The notes beneath the pieces were generated by a model that was given only the letters and a program-made list of their open reading frames with translations, was not told the origin of the DNA and made no database searches. From Thioclava sediminum (lineage in GTDB: Bacteria > Pseudomonadota > Alphaproteobacteria > Rhodobacterales > Rhodobacteraceae), in NCBI RefSeq assembly GCF_002020355.1, contig NZ_MPZV01000001.1, forward strand, positions 806,001 through 870,000: a stretch of DNA of 64,000 bases, read 5' to 3'. A program made the translations under genes and the position numbers. Below, one piece after another: positions 35,449 through 44,013 of this stretch (its first letter is position 1; every line of letters starts with the position of its first letter).

Positions 35449-36309
35449 TTAGCTGCCAAGCGCGGCAATCGCCTCCGCCTTGGCGAGGACTTGCCGCGCC
35501 GTGACGATATGCAGATTTTCGACGATCTTTCCATCCACGACCGCGACACCCTGCCCCGCTTTCTCGGCTTCCTCGAAGGCAGCGATCTGACGTCGGGCGA
35601 GATCGATCTCGGCCTCCGAGGGCGCAAAGGCCGCATTGCAGACCTCGAGTTGCGCCGGGTGGATCAGGGTCTTGCCGTCGAAGCCCATGTCGCGGCCCTG
35701 TTCACATTCGGCCTTAAGACCTTCGTCATCCTTGAAGGCATTATAGACGCCGTCGACGATAATTTTGCCATGCGCTTTCGCGGCCAGCAGGCACAGGCCC
35801 AGCCCCGGCAGCATCGGCAGTCGGTCGGCGCGGAAACGACTGCCCAACTCCTTCGCGAGGTCGTTCGTGCCCATCACCATGCCTTCGAGCCGCGGATAGG
35901 CAGCGATATCGCCCGCGTTGAGCATCCCCAGCGCGGTCTCCATCATCGCCCAGAGCGGCACGCCCTGAATGAGATCGGCCACCTCGACGAGATCGGCGGG
36001 GGTGGAGACTTTCGGGATCAGGATCGCGTCGACCTTGGCGCCGTTACGGATCGCGTCGGCGAAGGCCAACACATCCTCGCGCCCCCATTCGGTGTCGAGC
36101 CCGTTAATCCGCACGATCTTCATGCGCGGACCGTAATCGACCTCGGTCAGCGTCTTCGCGAGCAGCGCGCGCGCATTGGCCTTCTCGTCGATCGCCACGG
36201 CGTCCTCGAGATCGAAGATGATCGCGTCACAGGCAAGCCCGGTGGCCTTCTCCAGCGCACGCTCTTTCGAGCCGGGAATGTAGAGCACGGAACGGGTCGG
36301 GCGGGCCAT
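35449..36309 (-). CDS. mcl2: (3S)-malyl-CoA thioesterase / malyl-CoA lyase-type CoA ester lyase
   Basis: A 286-residue protein of the CitE/HpcH lyase fold. Seen are RSVLYIPGSKERALEKA at the N-terminus, IIFDLEDAV with the Mg-binding acidic residues, AMMETALGMLNAGDI with the catalytic Glu, GTNDLAKE, and GKTLIHPAQLEVCNAAF. The length matches Mcl2 ((3S)-malyl-CoA thioesterase, R. sphaeroides) rather than the longer Mcl1 lyase of about 318 residues, and the position beside mch, sdh and mdh is the same as in R. sphaeroides. Mcl2 releases malate from malyl-CoA made in the ethylmalonyl-CoA pathway. The start at 36309 is supported by GGAG eight bases upstream; an ATG at 36321 is the alternative. Confidence 0.85.
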   Translation of the reverse strand: MARPTRSVLYIPGSKERALEKATGLACDAIIFDLEDAVAIDEKANARALLAKTLTEVDYGPRMKIVRINGLDTEWGREDVLAFADAIRNGAKVDAILIPKVSTPADLVEVADLIQGVPLWAMMETALGMLNAGDIAAYPRLEGMVMGTNDLAKELGSRFRADRLPMLPGLGLCLLAAKAHGKIIVDGVYNAFKDDEGLKAECEQGRDMGFDGKTLIHPAQLEVCNAAFAPSEAEIDLARRQIAAFEEAEKAGQGVAVVDGKIVENLHIVTARQVLAKAEAIAALGS

Positions 36310-36375
36310 TTGATTCTCCATCTCGCAATTTTCTTTCGCCAAATCGCACGAATGAGACAGAATCGGCAAGCCCCG

Positions 36376-36393
36376 ATTTGCCGCAACGCAGAA
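36376..36393. promoter_or_regulatory. repeated regulatory-like element, copy 2 (upstream of mcl2)
   Basis: ATTTGCCGCAACGCAG followed by AAAAA, 67-84 bp upstream of the mcl2 start. Identical over 16 bases to 29603-29618. It probably carries or regulates the mcl2 promoter. Confidence 0.5.
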
Positions 36394-36437
36394 AAATCAC
36401 AGGGTCCGACGATACGGGGTCGCGACGTAAAGCTTTC

Positions 36438-36466
36438 TTGACAGCTAGGCCGTCACTCTTTGATGA
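36438..36466 (+). promoter_or_regulatory. promoter of the small secreted protein gene
   Basis: TTGACA at 36438-36443, 17 bp spacing, TGATGA at 36461-36466; the ATG is 20 bp further. Confidence 0.5.
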
Positions 36467-36485
36467 TGACCTCAGAGGGATCAAA

Positions 36486-36818
36486 ATGCTGAACAAAACT
36501 TATGTGCTAACGCTCGGCCTGGCCGCAGCGATCGGCTTCGCACAGGCTTCTTACGGAGAGACACGGGCCCCGTCTGATCCGTCGCGCGCCTGCGGCAAGC
36601 GAGATGAGATCGTGGCCAATCTCGAAGCGAAATATCACGAGAGCCGCCGCATGGTGGCGCTCTCCGCGAATAACTCCGTGCTGGAGATCTTCGCAGCCGA
36701 GGCGGGCAACTGGACGATCATCGTCACACCGGCGGATGGCGTGAGTTGCCTGATCGCCTCGGGCGAGGCGTTCGAGGAGCTCGACGGGACGCTCAAGGAA
36801 AAGGACGCGGCGCTCTAG
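36486..36818 (+). CDS. small secreted hypothetical protein
   Basis: A 110-residue protein with a signal peptide (KTYVLTLGLAAAIGFAQASYG, probable cleavage after residue about 24). The mature part has two Cys (SRACGKRDE and GVSCLIASG), which may pair, and a central beta-like segment (NWTIIVTPADG). The start follows GAGGGA. No family is recognised; it may be a periplasmic protein of the kind often annotated 'hypothetical' in this family. It is divergent from mcl2 and converges on the TSUP gene. Confidence 0.75.
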   Translation: MLNKTYVLTLGLAAAIGFAQASYGETRAPSDPSRACGKRDEIVANLEAKYHESRRMVALSANNSVLEIFAAEAGNWTIIVTPADGVSCLIASGEAFEELDGTLKEKDAAL

Positions 36819-36827
36819 GCGCCGCCC

Positions 36828-38759
<1,932 letters not shown>

Positions 38760-38786
38760 TCGAAAGCTAGGACTGATCCAATCTTG

Positions 38787-38818
38787 GGGCGCGCCTTCGT
38801 AGGCGCGCCCTTTGTTTT
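38787..38818 (+). terminator. intrinsic terminator of mdh
   Basis: GGGCGCGCC-TTCGTA-GGCGCGCCC followed by TTTGTTTT. Confidence 0.9.
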
Positions 38819-38828
38819 GGAGAGTGCC

Positions 38829-40088
38829 ATGTGTTCCGCCCGTCTCGCCCCGTGTCTTGCCGTTCTTCTCGCCCTTTCACCGGTCACCACGCATGCGCAA
38901 GACGGGCCGGTGACCGCCAAGATCGCGCGAAGCGAGGCACCTGCCGCCGATCCAATCTCGGCGCGGATCGGGGCGGAGGGGATCGCGCCGGTGCTGGCCG
39001 ACCTGCAATCGCAGGACGCGCTTGACCCGAAGGATCGTTTCGCGCTCGGCGGGCTGGAATTCCTCGCGAGCCTCGAGGCGACGATGCGCTGGCAGCTGGA
39101 AGCAGGCGGAGCCCGTGTGCTGATGCCCTTCGTGGGCAACCTTCCCGGCAGGCGCGACGCGCCGCGCGAAACCTTCACCGCCGACGCGGTCCCGCGCGAA
39201 AGCGAGGCGCTGATCGCCGGCATGGATCGCGCCAAGACCGCGCTCGACGGGCTGGCCGATGGACCGGAGTTCGGTCTTGCGATCGACCTGAACGATCTCT
39301 GGTTTGACCTGAACGGCAATGGCACGCGTGACGACGGCGAGGACGCGGTGACGCTGTTGCGCGGCGCCTTCATGCCCCGCGCACCGGAGGCCGAAGCCGG
39401 TGCTTCGCGGATCGTGCGCTTCGACAATGCGGATGCGGCCTGGCTTTCGGCCTATACGCATCTGGTCTCGGGCGTGGGCGAGCTAATCTTGGCCTTCGAC
39501 CCTGAACCGGCCATCGCCCGCGTGATGGCCACCTATGCGAAACTCGTGGACGCGCGCGACAAGGCGATGGGGACCGGGCAAGCCACGTCGCTGGACGGTC
39601 TGATGATGTTCAGCTTCATCGACCCGGCGGCGGCGGTGCTCGATATGCTCCACCAGCAGCCCGATCCGACGCGCACCCGTGCCGCGCGGGATCATTGGCT
39701 GGCGATGATTGCGGATAACCGGCAGTTCTGGGATCTGGCTGAGGCCGAGACCGACAATCAGGCGGAATGGATTCCGAGCGACGCGCAGGATCAGGCGCTT
39801 GGCGTGGAATTTCCCGACGGTCTGGGAGAAACATGGCGGGGCGTGCTGAGCGATGGCGAGGCGCTGCTGACGAGCGAGAAGTCCTTCCCCTTCTGGCGTG
39901 TGCCGGTCGGGGTCGATCTGGGCGCGTGGCTGGAAAATCCCGCGCCGCTGCCGCTGACCGGAGTGGTTCAGGGTTGGGCCCTCGATCCCTATTTCACCGA
40001 CACGCCGATGCTGACGCCCGAGAACTGGACGCGCTTTTCGCGGTTGGTTGGCGGACGCACCGGCATGATGATGTTCACGCTGAACTGA
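38829..40088 (+). CDS. secreted hypothetical protein with an EF-hand-like calcium loop
   Basis: A 419-residue protein with a signal peptide (CLAVLLALSPVTTHA, cleavage near residue 24). Residues about 160-175 read DLNGNGTRDDGEDA, the D-x-N-x-N-G-x-x-D-x-x-E spacing of a calcium-binding EF-hand/dockerin-like loop. The rest is alpha-helical with no catalytic motif that I recognise. It is separated from mdh by a terminator, has GGAG before the ATG, and overlaps the convergent glycosyltransferase by 14 bp. Confidence 0.75.
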   Translation: MCSARLAPCLAVLLALSPVTTHAQDGPVTAKIARSEAPAADPISARIGAEGIAPVLADLQSQDALDPKDRFALGGLEFLASLEATMRWQLEAGGARVLMPFVGNLPGRRDAPRETFTADAVPRESEALIAGMDRAKTALDGLADGPEFGLAIDLNDLWFDLNGNGTRDDGEDAVTLLRGAFMPRAPEAEAGASRIVRFDNADAAWLSAYTHLVSGVGELILAFDPEPAIARVMATYAKLVDARDKAMGTGQATSLDGLMMFSFIDPAAAVLDMLHQQPDPTRTRAARDHWLAMIADNRQFWDLAEAETDNQAEWIPSDAQDQALGVEFPDGLGETWRGVLSDGEALLTSEKSFPFWRVPVGVDLGAWLENPAPLPLTGVVQGWALDPYFTDTPMLTPENWTRFSRLVGGRTGMMMFTLN

Positions 40089-41139
40089 CGAGCGGCTCCG
40101 GGTCGAAACCGAATTCCTCGCGCAGCCGCCCGATCAACTCGGCCTCATGGAGAAGCAGCGCGCGATCGAAGGCGGCGGGCGAAAGATCGACCTCGTCGCC
40201 GAACAACGCGCGGGTCTCAGTCGCGATCTTCACTTCGGGCCGGATCAGCAGCTCGTGGGATTCCAGCTCGTCGGCCTCGTAATCGCGCATCCCCTGCACC
40301 TCCCACCAGAGGCTCATCAGCTCGGCGGGATCGGCGGCGCGCTCGGCGGCCTCTGCGAATTGCGCCTTGCGGGACCCGACATAGGGAACGGGCTGTCCCT
40401 TCACCTTGGTCGTCGCGCGGCGCAGCATCTTGAGGATGAAGTGCAACGGCGTCAGCCCGTCGAAATGCATCAGCCGACCATTATAGCTGGGCCGATAAGG
40501 CAGATCGTTTTCCTTGCTGTCCCAGTCTTTCAGCGGGTAATGCACCCCGATCGCATAGCTGCGCCCAGCCCGCACGACAGGTTTTCCGGCGACATGACCC
40601 GCGAGGCCCTTCTTTAGAAAGCGCGACCGGAGACCGTAGAACATCAGCCCGTCCTCCTGAAACCCGTCCCAGCGCCGCCTAAAGACACCGCTAAAGATGT
40701 CCGGGCCGGGGTTGCGGTCGAGATAGCAGCGTTCGTCCACTTCGAGACGCAGCCACGCTTTCTGCTCGCCCGTCTTCGCCAGCTCCCATTCGAGCGGGCG
40801 CGCGAGGCTCACGAACTCGTCCGCGTCGCAATGGATCATCCAATCCAGGTTGGTCTCGTTCAGCGCGCGGGTCGCATTGTATTTCTGGCGGCCCTGATGG
40901 CGCGCGGGCCGTTTCTTCCGCCAGCTGCGCGCCCAGTCGTCATCGCCGGAATGGTGAATGCACGCGCCGTCGACCGGGGCGAGCAGCGCCTCGGCTTCGG
41001 GGTTCGGGCGATCAAAAAAGACATGGACCTCGCTCGCGCCGATGCTCAGATGATGCGCGACATAGGCGGCCACCAGCGCCGCGGGCTCGTCCACCGTCGC
41101 CACCACGCCCCAGCGCGGCATATCTTGCCCTTGCGTCAT
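40075..41139 (-). CDS. glycosyltransferase family 2-like protein
   Basis: A 354-residue protein. The N-terminal half is a GT-A-like fold: WGVVATVDEPAALVAAYVAHH, then MIHCDADEFVSL with the DxD metal-binding motif (DAD). The conserved FYGLRSRFLKKG and DSKENDLPYRPSYNGRLMHFDG segments match the family of Glyco_tranf_2_4 proteins common in Rhodobacteraceae. The sugar and acceptor are unknown; no polysaccharide cluster is adjacent. Cytosolic, no membrane helix. Confidence 0.75.
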   Translation of the reverse strand: MTQGQDMPRWGVVATVDEPAALVAAYVAHHLSIGASEVHVFFDRPNPEAEALLAPVDGACIHHSGDDDWARSWRKKRPARHQGRQKYNATRALNETNLDWMIHCDADEFVSLARPLEWELAKTGEQKAWLRLEVDERCYLDRNPGPDIFSGVFRRRWDGFQEDGLMFYGLRSRFLKKGLAGHVAGKPVVRAGRSYAIGVHYPLKDWDSKENDLPYRPSYNGRLMHFDGLTPLHFILKMLRRATTKVKGQPVPYVGSRKAQFAEAAERAADPAELMSLWWEVQGMRDYEADELESHELLIRPEVKIATETRALFGDEVDLSPAAFDRALLLHEAELIGRLREEFGFDPEPLVSSA

Positions 41140-41234
41140 CTAAATTCGATCCCTGCCAATGCCCTCAGCGCAGATAGGTTCAATTAACCGAGTCGTGCCA
41201 GTGCTCCCATGCCACAGCGCAGCATTTTCCGATT

Positions 41235-41265
41235 TGTGATCACACCCTTCCGCGCTGTGATCACG
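41235..41265. promoter_or_regulatory. paired GTGATCAC operators upstream of the suc operon
   Basis: TGTGATCACA (41235-41244) and TGTGATCACG (41256-41265), centres 21 bp apart, 110-140 bp upstream of sucC. A possible promoter between them and the gene is TTTGTC (41312-41317) and TAGAAC (41335-41340), 17 bp apart. Confidence 0.75.
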
Positions 41266-41374
41266 TATGTCGCTTTTTCCGGGCGAGTGGGGCAGAATGT
41301 CGCGATTTCGGTTTGTCCGCCCCGCTTAACAGCCTAGAACCCCCTCAAATCGCACCAGCATGGGGTATCCAAGG

Positions 41375-42568
41375 ATGAATATCCACGAATATCAGGCCAA
41401 ACAGCTTCTCAAGAGCTATGGCGCACCGGTCTCGGACGGCCGCGTCGTCCTCAAGGCCGAAGAAGCGAAGACCGCAGCCAGCGAACTCGATGGTCCGCTC
41501 TGGGTCGTCAAGGCGCAGATCCACGCAGGTGGCCGCGGCAAGGGCCACTTCAAGGAAGCCGAAGCCGGCGAAAAGGGCGGTGTCCGCCTCGCCAAATCGG
41601 TCGAAGAGGCTGAAACGCTCGCCAAGCAGATGCTCGGCAAGACGCTCGTGACGCACCAGACCGGCCCGGCGGGCAAGCAGGTCAACCGCATCTATATCGA
41701 AGACGGTTCCGACATCGAGCGCGAACTGTATCTCGCTCTGCTCGTCGACCGTGTGACCTCGCGTGTCTCGATCGTCTCCTCGACCGAAGGCGGCATGGAC
41801 ATCGAGGAAGTCGCGGCGAACACGCCCGAGAAAATCCTCAGCTTCTCGATCGACCCGGCAACCGGCTACCAGCCGTTCCACGGTCGCCGCGTCGCCTTCT
41901 CGCTCGGCCTCGAAGGCCCGCAGGTGAAGCAGATGGTCGGCCTTCTCGGCAAGCTCTACCAAGCCTTCGTCGAGAAGGACATGGAGATGCTTGAGATCAA
42001 CCCGCTGATCGTCATGACCGACGGTAACCTCAAGGTTCTCGACGCCAAGCTCGGCTTCGACGGCAACGCCGTCTACCGTCACTCGGACATCGCCGCCCTG
42101 CGCGACGAAACCGAGGAAGACAGCAAAGAGCTCGAAGCGTCGAAATACGACCTCAACTACATCGCGCTCGACGGTGAGATCGGCTGCATGGTGAACGGCG
42201 CTGGCCTGGCAATGGCCACGATGGACATCATCAAGCTCTACGGCGCCGAGCCCGCGAACTTCCTCGACGTTGGCGGTGGCGCCACGAAAGAGAAAGTGAC
42301 CGAAGCGTTCAAGATCATTACCTCGGACAAGAACGTCAAAGGGATCCTCGTGAACATCTTCGGCGGCATCATGCGCTGCGACATCATCGCCGAAGGCGTG
42401 ATCGCTGCGGTGAAGGAAGTCGGCCTCGAAGTGCCGCTGGTTGTCCGCCTCGAGGGCACCAACGTCGAAAAAGGCAAGGAAATCATCGCGAATTCCGGCC
42501 TGAACGTCATCGCCGCCGACAACCTGTCGGATGGCGCAGAAAAAATCGTCAAAGCGGTGAAAGGCTAA
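41375..42568 (+). CDS. sucC: succinyl-CoA synthetase beta subunit
   Basis: A 397-residue ADP-forming subunit (ATP-grasp fold plus CoA-ligase-type C-terminal domain). It begins [16 protein letters not shown], followed by [20 protein letters not shown] in the nucleotide-binding domain, [13 protein letters not shown], and [18 protein letters not shown] and [14 protein letters not shown] in the C-terminal domain. It converts succinyl-CoA to succinate with substrate-level ATP synthesis. First gene of sucC-sucD-sucA-sucB-(MAPEG)-lpdA, with paired GTGATCAC operators in front. Confidence 0.98.
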   Translation: MNIHEYQAKQLLKSYGAPVSDGRVVLKAEEAKTAASELDGPLWVVKAQIHAGGRGKGHFKEAEAGEKGGVRLAKSVEEAETLAKQMLGKTLVTHQTGPAGKQVNRIYIEDGSDIERELYLALLVDRVTSRVSIVSSTEGGMDIEEVAANTPEKILSFSIDPATGYQPFHGRRVAFSLGLEGPQVKQMVGLLGKLYQAFVEKDMEMLEINPLIVMTDGNLKVLDAKLGFDGNAVYRHSDIAALRDETEEDSKELEASKYDLNYIALDGEIGCMVNGAGLAMATMDIIKLYGAEPANFLDVGGGATKEKVTEAFKIITSDKNVKGILVNIFGGIMRCDIIAEGVIAAVKEVGLEVPLVVRLEGTNVEKGKEIIANSGLNVIAADNLSDGAEKIVKAVKG

Positions 42569-42573
42569 GAATC

Positions 42574-43461
42574 ATGGCAGTTCTCGTCAACGAAAACACC
42601 AAGGTCATCTGCCAGGGCTTCACCGGCTCGCAGGGCACCTTCCACTCCGAGCAAGCAATCGCGTACGGCACCAAGATGGTCGGCGGCGTGACGCCCGGCA
42701 AAGGCGGCCAAGAGCATCTCGGCCTGCCGGTCTTCAACTCGGTCCACGAGGCGAAAGCCAAGACCGAAGCGAACGCCTCGGTGATCTACGTTCCGCCGCC
42801 CTTCGCGGCTGACTCGATCCTCGAAGCGATCGACGCGGAAATGGAGCTGATCGTCTGCATCACCGAAGGGATCCCGGTCCTCGACATGATGAAGGTCAAG
42901 CGCGCGCTGATCGACAGCAAATCGCGCCTGATCGGCCCGAACTGCCCCGGTGTCATCACGCCCGACGCCTGCAAGATCGGCATCATGCCCGGCCACATCC
43001 ACAAGCGTGGTTCGGTCGGCGTCGTGTCGCGTTCGGGCACGCTGACCTATGAGGCGGTCAAGCAGACCACCGATATGGGTCTGGGCCAGTCCTCGGCCGT
43101 CGGCATCGGCGGTGACCCGATCAAGGGCACCGAGCATATCGACGTGCTCGACATGTTCCTCGACGATCCGGAAACGGAATCGATCATCATGATCGGTGAG
43201 ATCGGTGGTTCGGCGGAAGAAGAAGCCGCGGAATTCCTCGCCGAGCAGAAGAAGAAAGGTCGCTGGAAGCCGACCGCTGGCTTCATCGCTGGCCGCACGG
43301 CCCCTCCCGGCCGCCGCATGGGCCACGCCGGCGCGATCGTCGCGGGCGGCAAGGGCGACGCGGAATCGAAGATCGAAGCCATGAAATCGGCCGGTATCGT
43401 CGTCGCAGACAGCCCCGCTACGCTGGGCGAAGCCGTGATGAAAGCGATCAAGGGCGAATAA
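42574..43461 (+). CDS. sucD: succinyl-CoA synthetase alpha subunit
   Basis: A 295-residue CoA-binding subunit. CoA-binding segment near the N-terminus ([19 protein letters not shown]), GGVTPGKGG, the phosphohistidine loop in [17 protein letters not shown] (active-site His), and [11 protein letters not shown]. It pairs with SucC, whose stop is 5 bp upstream. Confidence 0.98.
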   Translation: MAVLVNENTKVICQGFTGSQGTFHSEQAIAYGTKMVGGVTPGKGGQEHLGLPVFNSVHEAKAKTEANASVIYVPPPFAADSILEAIDAEMELIVCITEGIPVLDMMKVKRALIDSKSRLIGPNCPGVITPDACKIGIMPGHIHKRGSVGVVSRSGTLTYEAVKQTTDMGLGQSSAVGIGGDPIKGTEHIDVLDMFLDDPETESIIMIGEIGGSAEEEAAEFLAEQKKKGRWKPTAGFIAGRTAPPGRRMGHAGAIVAGGKGDAESKIEAMKSAGIVVADSPATLGEAVMKAIKGE

Positions 43462-43530
43462 GCCCTATTGAGACAGGCGGGGTCGCGGCGCACGCGGCCC
43501 TGCATCCTGACCAAGGAAAGGACCGGACCC

Positions 43531-43962
43531 ATGTCGCTGCGGATCGCACGGCGCGCCTCCCTCCCCGTTTCGGGGACGGTCGCATGCGCCCTGCTTGAAA
43601 GCAGCGAAGGGGACCGGTCTTCTTCTGCGACGGAGCGCGTCGCCAAACGCACCGGAAAGCCCGCCCTTGGCGTCCTCGCTCCGGTCGCGGGCGTCCGCTC
43701 ACCGGTCGCAGTTCAGACTGCGCGCATCCCTGCCCTGCATGGAAGTCCTGACATCAGCACCTACATCATTGACCCAGAAGGCAATATGCCCGGGACGACA
43801 GGTGCCGGTTTCGGAGTATCCGTGATGGCCCCGCGCGCGAAGGAAAGGACCCTACATCATGTCCCGTTCCACCCTTGTATCCGTCGCGAGGGCGTTCGCG
43901 CGCCGCGCGACCCCGCCACCACACGCGCCCAGCGTTTAACCAACCGTTCAATGGGCCGCTGA
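43531..43962 (+). CDS. uncertain ORF between sucD and sucA
   Basis: A 143-residue frame (MSLRIARRASLPVSGTVACA at the start) in the 552-bp gap between sucD and sucA. The ATG is preceded by AAGGAAAGGACC, a good ribosome binding site. The translation is arginine- and serine-rich, of low-complexity character, and resembles no family I know. It could be a real fast-evolving protein, a leader, or a chance open frame of GC-rich DNA; the identical 12-base ribosome binding site is repeated at 43840 in another frame. Confidence 0.3.
   Translation: MSLRIARRASLPVSGTVACALLESSEGDRSSSATERVAKRTGKPALGVLAPVAGVRSPVAVQTARIPALHGSPDISTYIIDPEGNMPGTTGAGFGVSVMAPRAKERTLHHVPFHPCIRREGVRAPRDPATTRAQRLTNRSMGR
43859..43939 (+). 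CDS. possible 26-residue peptide ORF upstream of sucA
   Basis: ATG at 43859 preceded by AAGGAAAGGACC (43840-43851) encodes MSRSTLVSVARAFARR... with TAA at 43937. It is basic and short. It lies 75 bp before sucA and might be a leader peptide; the only support is the strong ribosome binding site, an exact copy of the one at 43513. Confidence 0.25.
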   Translation: MSRSTLVSVARAFARRATPPPHAPSV

Positions 43963-44013
43963 TAGACGTTCGAGTTCCACAGATCCCTGTTTCACCGACC
44001 GAAGGTGAGGAAA

